Positions 1 through 7,937 of a stretch of 42,042 nucleotides of DNA are shown here, piece by piece. Source of the stretch: Corynebacterium otitidis ATCC 51513. GTDB lineage: Bacteria; Actinomycetota; Actinomycetes; Mycobacteriales; Mycobacteriaceae. The notes beneath the pieces are model-generated. The model searched no databases. It worked only from the letters and a program-made list of their open reading frames with translations, and was not told where the DNA came from. The first letter of the stretch is position 1; every line of letters begins with the position of its first letter. Where the stretch lies: the NCBI RefSeq assembly GCF_000296405.1, contig NZ_JH815194.1, positions 208,855 through 250,896 on the forward strand, given 5' to 3'. Made by a program: the position numbers and the translations under genes.

Positions 1-180
1 GCGGCCGCCCGCGGCCGCCGGGCCCGCCGCCGAGGGCGCGGGCCGGAAGCCGTCGGCGGCCTCGTCGAGCGTGAGCCACGAGTGCTGGATGCCGAGCCCG
101 GTGGCGGCGACGATGACGGCGCCGAGAACAAGCGGCACGGCCGCGAGGGCGGCGAGCAGCCGCCCGGTCATGTCCCTCAT
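1..180 (-). CDS. N-terminal fragment of an exported or membrane protein (cut by window edge)
   Basis: An open frame of 60 codons runs leftward from an ATG at 178-180 to the window edge without a stop. The first residues (MRDMTGRLLAALAAVPLVLG) are a short basic segment followed by a hydrophobic stretch of about 20 residues, so this is a signal peptide or a first membrane segment. After it comes a short polar region and an Ala/Gly/Pro-rich run. A second in-frame ATG lies three codons further in (169-171). It is divergent from the mrp operon and shares the 128-nt region 181-308 with it. The remaining protein is outside the window, so no function can be given. Confidence 0.6.
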   Translation of the reverse strand, partial: MRDMTGRLLAALAAVPLVLGAVIVAATGLGIQHSWLTLDEAADGFRPAPSAAGPAAAGGR

Positions 181-270
181 GGCGCTCAAGTCTAAACCGG
201 CAGGGCAGCCAGGCCTGGCCCGGACGCGGCTGAGCGCGTGCTGATAGCGTAAGAGGGGTTTGTAAAGCCC

Positions 271-280
271 TACATATTAA
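271..280 (+). promoter_or_regulatory. AT-rich candidate promoter of the mrp operon
   Basis: The only AT-rich patch between the leftward gene at 1-180 and mrpA is around 270-280 (tacatattaa), about 30 nt before the mrpA start. It is a plausible -10 region, but no convincing -35 was seen. An AAGGA at about 290-294 could be the ribosome binding site, with rather long spacing. Weak call from position and composition only. Confidence 0.3.
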
Positions 281-308
281 CCAGCCGACAAGGATTGTGT
301 GAGTTTTC

Positions 309-3300
309 GTGACAGTCGCGATTGTCGTCGCGCTAGCCGTCGGCGCGGTGGTGGTGTCGCCGCCGGCGGTGCGACTCTTCGATAGGAAGGCCGGGTGGCC
401 GCTCGCGGCGCTGCTCGCCGCGGGGGCGGTGACGCTCGCCTCGCAGCTCCCCGGGATTCTCTCCGGCGAACCCTTGGTCTTCGAGTTCACGTGGGTGCCC
501 GACGCGCTCGGCTCGGGCGCCGACCTCGACTTCGCCCTCAAGGCCGACGCGCTCGGCGCGTTCTTCGCGCTCTTGGCGTTGAGCATCGGCACGGTCGTGT
601 TCGTCTACTCGGCGGCCTACCTCCCCCGCGGGGAGGGCAACACGAGCTTCTACACGATCATGACGGCCTTCACCCTGTCGATCGTGCTGCTCGTCCTCGC
701 CAACGACGTGGTCGTGCTCTTCATCGCCTGGGAGCTCGTCTCCCTGGCGTCGTTCATGCTCATCGCCCGCTCGGGCTCCTCGGGCGAGCGCGGCTCGATG
801 CGCACCCTCGTGCTCACCTTCTTCGGCGGGCTCACGCTCCTTGTCGCGCTGATGATCGCCGCGACCCAGGCGGGCACCACCCGCCTGGACGCAATCCTCG
901 CGTCCGACGTGTGGGCCGAGCGCGCCGGGGTCGCGACAGCGGTCGCGCTGCTCGTCGCGGTCTCCGCGTTCACGAAGTCCGCGCAGCTGCCCTTCCACTT
1001 CTGGCTGCCCGAGGCGATGGCCGCGGCGACGCCGGTCTCCGCGTTCCTCCACGCCGCCGCGGTCGTCAAGGCCGGCGTCTACGTGCTGCTGCGCTTCTCC
1101 ACGGTGTTCTCCGACGTGCCGGCGTGGAACTGGCTGCTCATCTGGGTGGGCATCGTCACCGCCGTGGTGAGCGCGTTCTTCGCGATCCAGAAGACCGACA
1201 TGAAGAAGCTCACCGCCTACTCGACGGTGAGCCACCTCGGCTGGATCGTCGCGACCATCGGTGTGGGCACCCCGCTCGCGCTCGGCGCAGCGGTCGTCCA
1301 CACGCTCGCGCACGCGCTGTTTAAGTCCTCGCTGTTCATGCTCATCGGCGTCGTCGACCACGAGAACGGCACCCGCGACATCGCGCGCCTCGGGTCGATC
1401 TGGCGGAAGATGCCCTTCACCTTCGCCTCCGCGGCGGTGGGCGTCGCCTCCATGGCGGCGATCCCCCCGACCTTCGGGTTCGTCTCCAAGGAGGGCATGC
1501 TCGAGGCGTTCCAGGACGCGCCCGTCGGCGCGGTCGGCGTGGGGCTGCTCCTCACGCTCGCCGCGATCGGCGCGCTTCTTACCTTCACCTACTCGGCGAA
1601 GTACCTCGTCGGCGCGTTCATCGACCCGGCCCGCGACCCCGACCGCGACGAGCCCGAGGTCCACGAGGCGCCCGTCTCGCTGTGGCTGCCCGCCGCGCTG
1701 CCGGGGCTGCTCTCCCTGCCCGTGGGGCTCGCGCCGTGGCTGCTCGACGACGTCGTCGACGCGGTCGTCGCCTCCACCGGCGCGGAGGCCCACACCCACC
1801 TCTCGCTGTGGCACGGCATCACCCTGCCGCTGGTGATCTCCGTGGTGGTCATCGCGCTCGGCGCGGTCGGCGTGGCCTTCCGGCACCGCATCTGGGCCGC
1901 GGTCGAGGGCGAGCTTCTGCCGTTTAGCGGCAACAGCCTGCTCAAGCACGTCAACCGCTCGTTCACGCACGTCGGCCGCCCGCTCGCGAAGCTCGCCGAC
2001 TCGTTTAGCCCCTCGCGCCACATCGTGTGGCCCGTCGGGCTCGCCGTCGCGCTCGTCGCCGTCACGCTCTTAGCGGGCCCGGGCATCGACGGGGTGAGCC
2101 TGCCAGACTCCGGCGGGGAGTTCACCACCGCCACCGACGTCGTGCCGCTCGCGATCGTCGCGATCGCCGTCGTCGGCCTGGCGATCAGCCACAGCCGGCT
2201 CACCAGCGTCGTGCTGCTCGGCGTCGCGGGCGTGGGCGTCACCCTGCAGATGCTCATGCTCTCCGTGCCGGACGTGGCTCTCACCCAGCTGCTCGTCGAG
2301 GCGATCGTCGTCGTCATCTTCATGCTCGTCGTGCGCTACCAGCCGCGCTCCTTCCCGCGGCCCAGCCGCGCCCGCGCCGCCCGCTCGGCGATCATCGCGC
2401 TCGCCGCGGGCGCGGCGGCGTTCATCGCCGTGTGGGCGATGATGGGGCGCAACGGCCGCTCCGAGCTCGCGCAGTGGTACCTCGACAACGCCCCCGCCAT
2501 CACCGAGGGCGACAACATCGTCGCGACGATCATCGTCGAGTTCCGCGCCCTCGATACCCTGGGCGAGCTCTCCGTGCTGGGCATGGCCGCGCTGGTCATC
2601 ACCTCGGTGGTGCGCTCCGCGCCGCGGATGCCGTTCTTCGCCGGCACCCGCCCCAACCCGCTCGGCCAGTCGCAGCTCAACTCGGTGCCCATGGCGAAGG
2701 TTTTCACCCTGCTCGCGCCCGTGCTCCTCGTGCTCAGCGTCATCGTCTTCTGGCGCGGCCACGGCGACCCGGGCGGCGGGTTCATCGCCGCGCTCATCGC
2801 CGCGGCCGGCATGATGCTGCTCTACCTCGCGCAGGGCCGCGACTCCATCCTCTTTAGGCCCTCGACGCCGATCTGGCTCGTGGCCGTGGGCGTGGCGCTC
2901 GCCGTGGCGACCGGGCTCATCGGCTACGCCGAGGGCTCCTTCCTCAGGCCCCTCTACGCGCACGTCGGCGACGTGCACTTAACGACCTCGCTGCTTTTCG
3001 ACGGCGGGATCTACCTCGCGGTCGTGGGCATGCTGCTCGCCGCGATCAACGCGCTCGGCGGCTACCTGCGCCCGGGCGTCGGCTCGGTCGAGGAGCTCGA
3101 CTACACCCGCGTCGGCGGTCCGCTGCCCGACACCCCGGCGCTGAGCTTCCCCGAGGAGATCACCACCGCCGACCACCCGGAGCCGTTCTCCCCGACGCGC
3201 AGCGCCAACGACGGGGGACCGGAGCGCACCGACCGCCGCGGCGCGGTGTCGCGCACCCCGGGCCGCGAGACGATCCCCGGAATCGACACCGCCCGCCTCA

Positions 3301-3323
3301 CCGACGCGGGGAAGGAGGACTAG
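309..3323 (+). CDS. mrpA: Mrp Na+/H+ antiporter subunit A, with MrpB domain fused at C-terminus
   Basis: Large subunit of the multisubunit Mrp (Mnh) cation/proton antiporter in the cytoplasmic membrane. The 1004-residue product starts at GTG 309. Residues about 1-560 are a NuoL/ND5-like polytopic domain; the stretch SAQLPFHFWLPEAMAAATPV (about 223-242) is the conserved proton-channel segment of this family. Further helices follow at about 575-720. Residues about 785-920 form an MnhB domain, marked by RGHGDPGGGFIAALI. The C-terminal 80 residues are hydrophilic and charged. The A-B fusion explains why no separate mrpB follows. It is the first gene of a six-gene cluster: mrpC starts 4 nt after the stop. 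Known family role: Na+ (or K+) efflux, pH homeostasis and salt tolerance. Whether the start is GTG 309 or slightly different is not certain, since the ribosome binding site is weak. Confidence 0.95.
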   Translation: MTVAIVVALAVGAVVVSPPAVRLFDRKAGWPLAALLAAGAVTLASQLPGILSGEPLVFEFTWVPDALGSGADLDFALKADALGAFFALLALSIGTVVFVYSAAYLPRGEGNTSFYTIMTAFTLSIVLLVLANDVVVLFIAWELVSLASFMLIARSGSSGERGSMRTLVLTFFGGLTLLVALMIAATQAGTTRLDAILASDVWAERAGVATAVALLVAVSAFTKSAQLPFHFWLPEAMAAATPVSAFLHAAAVVKAGVYVLLRFSTVFSDVPAWNWLLIWVGIVTAVVSAFFAIQKTDMKKLTAYSTVSHLGWIVATIGVGTPLALGAAVVHTLAHALFKSSLFMLIGVVDHENGTRDIARLGSIWRKMPFTFASAAVGVASMAAIPPTFGFVSKEGMLEAFQDAPVGAVGVGLLLTLAAIGALLTFTYSAKYLVGAFIDPARDPDRDEPEVHEAPVSLWLPAALPGLLSLPVGLAPWLLDDVVDAVVASTGAEAHTHLSLWHGITLPLVISVVVIALGAVGVAFRHRIWAAVEGELLPFSGNSLLKHVNRSFTHVGRPLAKLADSFSPSRHIVWPVGLAVALVAVTLLAGPGIDGVSLPDSGGEFTTATDVVPLAIVAIAVVGLAISHSRLTSVVLLGVAGVGVTLQMLMLSVPDVALTQLLVEAIVVVIFMLVVRYQPRSFPRPSRARAARSAIIALAAGAAAFIAVWAMMGRNGRSELAQWYLDNAPAITEGDNIVATIIVEFRALDTLGELSVLGMAALVITSVVRSAPRMPFFAGTRPNPLGQSQLNSVPMAKVFTLLAPVLLVLSVIVFWRGHGDPGGGFIAALIAAAGMMLLYLAQGRDSILFRPSTPIWLVAVGVALAVATGLIGYAEGSFLRPLYAHVGDVHLTTSLLFDGGIYLAVVGMLLAAINALGGYLRPGVGSVEELDYTRVGGPLPDTPALSFPEEITTADHPEPFSPTRSANDGGPERTDRRGAVSRTPGRETIPGIDTARLTDAGKED

Positions 3324-3327
3324 CACC

Positions 3328-3843
3328 GTGTTTCTCGCTCTCACCATCGGGCTGCTCGTTGCGGGCGGGGTGTACCTCGTCCAGCAGCGCGGGCTCGTGC
3401 GCGTGGTCATGGGCATGCAGCTCATCGCCCACGCCGCGAACCTCATGATCCTCACCGCCGGGGTGGGTGAGCTGCGCGGCGAGGCGTTCCCCGACCGCGC
3501 GGACTTAGACGTGGCGGGCGACCCGCTGCCGCAGGCGTTCGTCCTCACCGCGATCGTCATCTCCATGGCGATCACCTCGATCCTGCTCACCGTCGCGGCC
3601 GTGGGCCGCAGCGACGACACCGAGGTCCAGGACCCGGTCGCGATGAGCGGCCGGCGCCCGGTGCGCTCCCCGCTCTCGACGCTGGGCCGCTCGACGCGCA
3701 CCACCGCCGACGAGCGCGCCCACGAGGAGGCCGTCGCCGAGGCCCGCGCCGAGGAGACCGCCAACTGGAAGAGCAACAAGCCCGCCTGGGAGCTGCCCCC
3801 GGCGGGCGAGCCCACCGACCAGACGCCGAAGGGAGACCGCTAG
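3328..3843 (+). CDS. mrpC: Mrp Na+/H+ antiporter subunit C (NuoK-like)
   Basis: Small membrane subunit of the Mrp antiporter, homologous to NuoK of complex I. Residues about 1-95 hold three hydrophobic helices, including the segment VMGMQLIAHAANLMIL and the third helix LPQAFVLTAIVISMAITSIL. GTG start 3328 lies 4 nt after the mrpA stop, preceded by GGAAGGAGG-like sequence inside the end of mrpA. At 171 residues it is longer than the roughly 110-130 usual for MrpC: the last 75 residues are a hydrophilic Arg/Glu/Pro-rich tail of unknown role, probably cytoplasmic. The stop codon abuts the mrpD ATG, so the two are likely translationally coupled. Confidence 0.93.
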   Translation: MFLALTIGLLVAGGVYLVQQRGLVRVVMGMQLIAHAANLMILTAGVGELRGEAFPDRADLDVAGDPLPQAFVLTAIVISMAITSILLTVAAVGRSDDTEVQDPVAMSGRRPVRSPLSTLGRSTRTTADERAHEEAVAEARAEETANWKSNKPAWELPPAGEPTDQTPKGDR

Positions 3844-5343
3844 ATGGAATCGCTTCTATCCCTCTTCGTCGTCGTCCCGCTGCTCGCGGGCGCGGCGGCG
3901 GCGATCCTGCCGTGGCGGTGGGCGCGCGACACGCTCCACATCGCGGTGCCGGCGCTCTCCGCCGTCGCGGGCGGGCTCGTCTTCGCGCACACCGCCGCGA
4001 ACGGGACGATCGCCCACAACATCGGGCTCTTCCCCGGCGGCGTGGCGATCCCCTTCGCCGCGGACGCGTTCACCGGCGTGATGCTCGTGACCACCGGGCT
4101 CGTCGCGGCGACGGCGAACTGGTTCGCCACCGCGAACGGCGACACGCGCTCGCAGTTCTACCCGGCGCTCTCCCAGATCCTCATCACCGGCGTCAACGGC
4201 GCGCTTCTCACCGCGGACCTCTTCAACTTCTTCGTGTTCATCGAGGTCATGCTCCTGCCCTCCTACGGGCTCATCGCCATGACCGGCACGTGGTCGAGGC
4301 TCGCGTCGGCGCGCATGTTCGTCGTCATCAACCTCGCGGCCTCGACGATGCTGGTCGTCGGCGTCGCGTTCGTCTACTCGCAGGCCGGTACCGTCAACAT
4401 CGCTGCTCTCGAAGGGGCGGCCGCCGGCGGCGGGCCGGTGACGGTCGCGATGGGGCTGGTCATCATCGCGGTCGCCGCGAAGGCCGGGGTCTTCCCCGTG
4501 CACACGTGGCTGCCGCGCACCTACCCGGGCACCTCGGCGGCGGTGATGGGGCTGTTCTCCGCGCTGCACACCAAGGTCGCCGTCTACATGCTCTTTAGGA
4601 TCTACACGACGATCTTCGACCTCGACGACCGGTGGAACACCCTCATCGTCGTCGTCATGGTCGCCTCCATGCTCGTCGGCTCGCTCGCCGGCCTCGCGGA
4701 GAACTCCATCAGGCGGGTCATCGCCTACCAGATGGTCAACGGCATGCCGTTCATCCTCGTCGTGCTGGCGTTCACGAGCGGCAACGAGCGCCACGCGCTC
4801 GCCGCGGGCGTGCTCTACATGGTCCACCACATGGTCACCGTCGGCGGGCTCATCCTCGCCTCCGGCGCGATCGAGGAGACCTACGGCACGGGGCTCATCA
4901 AGCGGCTCTCCGGGCTCATGCGCCGCGAGCCGCTCATCGCCGCGATCGTCGCCGCCGGCTCCTTCTCGGTCGTGGGGCTGCCGCCCTTCTCCGGGCTGTG
5001 GGGCAAGGTGCTCGTCGTCGGCGCCGTCGCCGAAGAGGCCAGCTGGCGCTCCTGGCTCGTCATCGTCGTCATCGTCGTCGCGAGCTTCGCGGCGCTGCTC
5101 GCGATGCTGCGCGTCTGGCGCAAGGCGTTCTGGGGCCACCCCATGCAGGACGTGCCCGAGAACCTGCGGATCAAAACGAGGCTGATCTGGCCCTCGCTCG
5201 TCCTCATCGCCGTCTCCGCGGGGATGTTCGTCTTCGCCGGCCCGCTCGTCGAGGCGCTCCTCACGGCCACCGACGGGCTGCTCGACACGGCCAACTACGT
5301 CTCCGCGGTGCTGGGCGACAGCGCCGCGATGGGAGGTGCCTAG
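3844..5343 (+). CDS. mrpD: Mrp Na+/H+ antiporter subunit D (NuoN/NuoM-like)
   Basis: Second large proton-translocating subunit of the Mrp complex, 499 residues and almost entirely hydrophobic, with about 14 predicted helices. The conserved antiporter segment AAKAGVFPVHTWLPRTYPGT lies near residue 212-231, followed by SALHTKVAVYMLFR with the conserved lysine. The Glu-containing helix VFIEVMLLPSYGLIAM (about residue 136-151) is typical of NuoM/N-type subunits. ATG 3844 directly follows the mrpC TAG with no gap. mrpE begins 2 nt after its stop. Length and order match the family closely. Confidence 0.95.
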   Translation: MESLLSLFVVVPLLAGAAAAILPWRWARDTLHIAVPALSAVAGGLVFAHTAANGTIAHNIGLFPGGVAIPFAADAFTGVMLVTTGLVAATANWFATANGDTRSQFYPALSQILITGVNGALLTADLFNFFVFIEVMLLPSYGLIAMTGTWSRLASARMFVVINLAASTMLVVGVAFVYSQAGTVNIAALEGAAAGGGPVTVAMGLVIIAVAAKAGVFPVHTWLPRTYPGTSAAVMGLFSALHTKVAVYMLFRIYTTIFDLDDRWNTLIVVVMVASMLVGSLAGLAENSIRRVIAYQMVNGMPFILVVLAFTSGNERHALAAGVLYMVHHMVTVGGLILASGAIEETYGTGLIKRLSGLMRREPLIAAIVAAGSFSVVGLPPFSGLWGKVLVVGAVAEEASWRSWLVIVVIVVASFAALLAMLRVWRKAFWGHPMQDVPENLRIKTRLIWPSLVLIAVSAGMFVFAGPLVEALLTATDGLLDTANYVSAVLGDSAAMGGA

Positions 5344-5345
5344 TC

Positions 5346-5765
5346 ATGCACGTGCTGCTCTACATTCCCTGGCTCATCAAGGAGATCTTCGCCGCCGGGT
5401 TTAAGCTCGCGTACCACACCCTCAAGCCGGGCAGGTACTTCCGGCCGGTGATCATCTACTACCCACTTCGGGTCACGACCGCGTGGCAGGTCTTCTGGTT
5501 CTCCACGTCGATCACCGTGACGCCCACGACCCTGTCGATGGGGCTGCGCGAGCCGGCCCGCGACGGGGAGCCCTACACGCTCATCGTCCACGTCCTCGAG
5601 GGCCAGGACCCGTCGGACGCGATCGCCTCCCTCGCAGAGATGGAGGAGCGCCTCAACCCCAAGGTCAAGGGCATCGACCACGGGGTGCCGGGCCAGGGCG
5701 ACCACGAGACGCTCGACGAGCGGTACTACCTCTATCCCGATCCCCTCGAGGAGGACAAGCTGTGA
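5346..5765 (+). CDS. mrpE: Mrp Na+/H+ antiporter subunit E
   Basis: 139-residue MrpE/MnhE subunit, needed for assembly and activity of the antiporter but not itself proton-conducting in current models. Family features are visible: an N-terminal hydrophobic helix (MHVLLYIPWLIKEIFAAGFK), the segment YYPLRVTTAWQVFWFSTSIT, then TVTPTTLSMGLRE, and a soluble C-terminal domain ending in an acidic tail. ATG 5346 lies 2 nt after the mrpD stop, and its TGA overlaps the mrpF GTG by four bases (GTGA), so translation is probably coupled. Confidence 0.93.
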   Translation: MHVLLYIPWLIKEIFAAGFKLAYHTLKPGRYFRPVIIYYPLRVTTAWQVFWFSTSITVTPTTLSMGLREPARDGEPYTLIVHVLEGQDPSDAIASLAEMEERLNPKVKGIDHGVPGQGDHETLDERYYLYPDPLEEDKL

Positions 5766-6034
5766 GCCCCTTCGACATCGTCTGCACCGTGGCCATCGCG
5801 GTCATCGCGGTGGCGCTGCTCTCCGCGGTGGTGCTCATGTTCAAGACGAACAACGTGCTCAACCGGGTGGTGCTCTCCGACATGGTGTTCTACTCGATGG
5901 TGTGCATCTTCGTCGTGTGGACGCTCACCACCGCCACGTCCATCGGCTTCGAGGTCGCGCTGCTCAGCGCGCTCGTCGCCGGGGTCCTGCCGACCATCTC
6001 GCTGAGCAGGATCGTGTCCCGGGGAAGGAGGTAA
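5762..6034 (+). CDS. mrpF: Mrp Na+/H+ antiporter subunit F
   Basis: 90-residue MrpF with three hydrophobic helices (about 4-27, 36-57, 60-81), the normal size and topology of the family. The conserved NRVVLSDMVFYSM segment after the first helix is characteristic. GTG 5762 overlaps the mrpE stop by four bases; mrpG follows after 10 nt, with AAGGAGG near 6026-6032 at the end of this gene serving as the mrpG ribosome binding site. Confidence 0.92.
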   Translation: MSPFDIVCTVAIAVIAVALLSAVVLMFKTNNVLNRVVLSDMVFYSMVCIFVVWTLTTATSIGFEVALLSALVAGVLPTISLSRIVSRGRR

Positions 6035-6044
6035 AAGAATCGCC

Positions 6045-6398
6045 ATGGCCCTCTACGAGATCATCGCCTCGGCGCTCGTCATCCTCGGCGCGGCGCTCAT
6101 CGGGATCAACGCGATCTCCCTGTGGCTGTGCCGCGGGCCGATCAGCCGCGCCAACGTCCTCGGGCTCACCGTCGGCGTCGCGCTGCCGATCCTCGTGGCC
6201 GCGCAGCTCGTCGTCCAGTGGGGCGAGAACGGCTTCGTCGCCCGCGACTTCATCTGGGCGCTGCTCACCATCGCGGCGCTGTGGATCGTCGCGCCGGTCG
6301 CGTCGTTCTACCTCGGGCGCAGCCTCTACGCCCGGGAGGTCGACGACGCCGCCCACAAGGTCAGCGAGGAGGACGGCTCCGAGCCGAGCCGCTTCTAG
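6045..6398 (+). CDS. mrpG: Mrp Na+/H+ antiporter subunit G
   Basis: 117-residue MrpG, last gene of the operon. Three hydrophobic segments (about 5-27, 38-60, 67-90) and a charged C-terminal tail fit the MnhG/PhaG family. The start at ATG 6045 has AAGGAGG about 12 nt upstream. Strong GC-rich hairpins follow from 6412. MrpG is required in the complex but has no known catalytic residues, so function rests on family and operon context. Confidence 0.9.
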   Translation: MALYEIIASALVILGAALIGINAISLWLCRGPISRANVLGLTVGVALPILVAAQLVVQWGENGFVARDFIWALLTIAALWIVAPVASFYLGRSLYAREVDDAAHKVSEEDGSEPSRF

Positions 6399-6411
6399 AC
6401 ATCACTCCAGG

Positions 6412-6475
6412 GCGGCGCCAACCGAGGCGCCGCTCCCCTCTCCCCGCCCCGCGCGCCCGCTGGCGCGCGGGGCGG
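6412..6475. terminator. Two consecutive GC-rich hairpins after mrpG
   Basis: The first hairpin has perfect 8-bp arms (6412-6419 and 6426-6433) around a 6-nt loop. The second is a perfect 14-bp stem (6444-6457 with 6462-6475) and a 4-nt loop. No T-run follows at once (a TTTCTTCTC stretch begins about 16 nt on). Lying between the end of the mrp operon and the convergent gene at 6499, it probably ends transcription in both directions. Confidence 0.55.
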
Positions 6476-6498
6476 ACGTGTGCGCCCGCTGTTTCTTC

Positions 6499-6930
6499 TC
6501 AGCTCAGACGTGCGGCGACGGCCGGCTTCCAGGAGCGGTTTTTCGACGCGCCGGACCACCAGGTGTACCCCACGAGCAGCACGATGCTGCTCCCGCTTCT
6601 CAGCCGGATAACCAGGGGCGCGCCAATCGATTCGATAAAGCCAAACGACGGAAAGCCGCCGCGCAGCCCGCCGGCGGCGACACGCCCGTATTCGGGGATG
6701 AATCCGCGTTCCACGGCGACGACCTCGCCGCGCCGAACGGTGCGCCACCCGCAGAGCTCGATCCGGTCGTCGGCGAGGGCGACGGCGCCCCGGTGGGGAA
6801 ACAACAGCTTCTGGTTAACAAGCCCCACGAGACGCCGGCGCACGCTATTGCGCTGCAGCTCTGCCGTGGTCGCGCCCAGGTAGCTGTCGCGGAGCACCGG
6901 TTGCGGGCCGGCGGGACCGACGACAGTCAT
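6499..6930 (-). CDS. Unrecognised protein, possibly with a small PH-like beta domain
   Basis: 143 residues starting MTVVGPAGPQPVLRDSYLGA. I do not recognise the family with certainty. The core alternates short hydrophobic strands (RGAVALADDRIELCGWRTV; APLVIRLRSGSSIVLLVGY), which would suit a bacterial PH-like beta-sandwich. The C-terminus WWSGASKNRSWKPAV is a recurring Trp/Asn end in small actinobacterial proteins. There is no signal peptide or membrane helix. ATG 6928-6930 overlaps the stop of the small gene upstream in an ATGA arrangement, which favours this start over an in-frame TTG at 7110 whose extra 60 residues are Arg-rich and look like a shadow. The region has more AT-ending codons than the mrp genes. 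Confidence 0.65.
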   Translation of the reverse strand: MTVVGPAGPQPVLRDSYLGATTAELQRNSVRRRLVGLVNQKLLFPHRGAVALADDRIELCGWRTVRRGEVVAVERGFIPEYGRVAAGGLRGGFPSFGFIESIGAPLVIRLRSGSSIVLLVGYTWWSGASKNRSWKPAVAARLS

Positions 6931-7097
6931 GGCCGAGGACTCATATCTAGACGGATCGGACTGAACGGAGTCGCGGCCGTCCCGACGGCGGCCGTCTCGT
7001 CGCCGCGCGACCCGGCCGGCAAACACGTGCACTGGATGGTTCTTGCCGGTTCTCGGAAAGCCGATGTACCGAGCTCGTCGTATTTGGTTGCGCTCAT
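6927..7097 (-). CDS. Small unrecognised protein overlapping the next gene
   Basis: 56 residues, from ATG 7095-7097 (MSATKYDELGTSAFREPART). A GAAGGAG stretch lies about 14 nt before the ATG. Its TGA stop overlaps the ATG of the following gene by four bases (ATGA), the pattern of translational coupling, and this is the main support for it being real. No domain is recognised. It could instead be a decayed N-terminal piece of the downstream gene or a chance frame. The sequence is cytoplasmic in character with two cysteines (IQCTCLP). Confidence 0.45.
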   Translation of the reverse strand: MSATKYDELGTSAFREPARTIQCTCLPAGSRGDETAAVGTAATPFSPIRLDMSPRP

Positions 7098-7274
7098 CGT
7101 TCCAGCCCAATCTCCTTCACCAGGTCTGGGGGCCGAGAACAACCACTCAGAGCCTCGTGTTTTCGCGGGTTTATGTACTCACACGTTATGGGCGGCGCGG
7201 GGCTTATGACATCGCCCAGGCAGCTAGAAACCGGATCGGCCGGTCGGCCTAGAGGGCGCTTACGCGCTAGCGGT

Positions 7275-7937
7275 CTAGTCCTCGTCAGCAGCGAGGCCGG
7301 CGTCGTGGCCGAGCACCGCCAGCTGGACCCGGTTATCGATGCCGAGCCGGCCGAAGATGTGCCCGAGGTGCGCCTTCACCGTCGCCGCGGAGAAGTACAG
7401 CCGCCGGGCGATCTCAGCGTTGGTGAGCCCCTCCACAACGCAGGCGACGACTTCGCGCTCCCGGTCGGTGAGCACAGCTAGCCGCTCCCAGGCCCGGTTG
7501 CGCCGCGCGTTTTCCGGGTTGTCGCGGTAGCGCTCGAGCAGCAGCCCCGCGTGGCGCGGGGAGAGGATCGTCCGCCCCGCTGCGGTCTCCCGCACGGCGC
7601 CGATGATCTCCTCCGGAGGGGCGTCTTTGAGGAGGTAGCCGCTCGCCCCCGCGTCCAGGACGCCGAGCACCAGTTCGTCCGCGTCGAAGGTGGTGAGCGC
7701 CAGCACCCGAGGCTGGTCGGCGCCGGCCGCGAGCTCAGCGGTAGCCACACGCCCGTCGGTGCCCGGCATCCGCAGGTCCATGAGCACCACGTCGGGCCGG
7801 GTGCGGGCAGCCGAAACCACGGCTTCCTGCCCATCCGCGGCCTCGGCGACGGGGACGATGTCCTCCGCGGCCTCGAGGATGAACCGCAGGCCGGCGCGCA
7901 CCAGCGGGTCGTCGTCGACGATGAGCACCCGGATCAT
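7275..7937 (-). CDS. NarL/FixJ-family response regulator
   Basis: DNA-binding response regulator of 220 residues. The receiver domain (about 1-120) has the acidic pocket in VLIVDDDPLVRAGL, the phospho-acceptor D54 in VVLMDLRMPG, the conserved Thr/Ser in LALTTFDAD and the Lys in GYLLKDAPPEE. The C-terminal LuxR-type helix-turn-helix (about 149-205) reads LTDREREVVACVVEGLTNAE then IARRLYFSAATVKAHLGHIF. ATG 7935-7937 is preceded by GGGGGAGG and overlaps the TGA of the kinase gene (ATGA), so the pair is coupled. Signal and targets are unknown; the next gene leftward is not obviously a target. Confidence 0.92.
   Translation of the reverse strand: MIRVLIVDDDPLVRAGLRFILEAAEDIVPVAEAADGQEAVVSAARTRPDVVLMDLRMPGTDGRVATAELAAGADQPRVLALTTFDADELVLGVLDAGASGYLLKDAPPEEIIGAVRETAAGRTILSPRHAGLLLERYRDNPENARRNRAWERLAVLTDREREVVACVVEGLTNAEIARRLYFSAATVKAHLGHIFGRLGIDNRVQLAVLGHDAGLAADED

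Noticed and set aside
333..2021. 562-codon open frame opposite mrpA
   Set aside because: Antisense shadow of a high-GC gene: Arg/Asp/Glu/His-rich, low complexity, no domain. The same applies to long antisense or alternate frames over mrpD, katA, leuA (17608-19422), purB, purD, pepC and the 800-codon frame around thrE, of which only the lysine-rich 3' end is real.
6499..7110. 203-residue version of the unknown gene from TTG 7110
   Set aside because: The added 60 residues are Arg-rich like shadow frames, the GAAGGAG is too close to TTG, and ATG 6930 shows an ATGA overlap with a better small frame.
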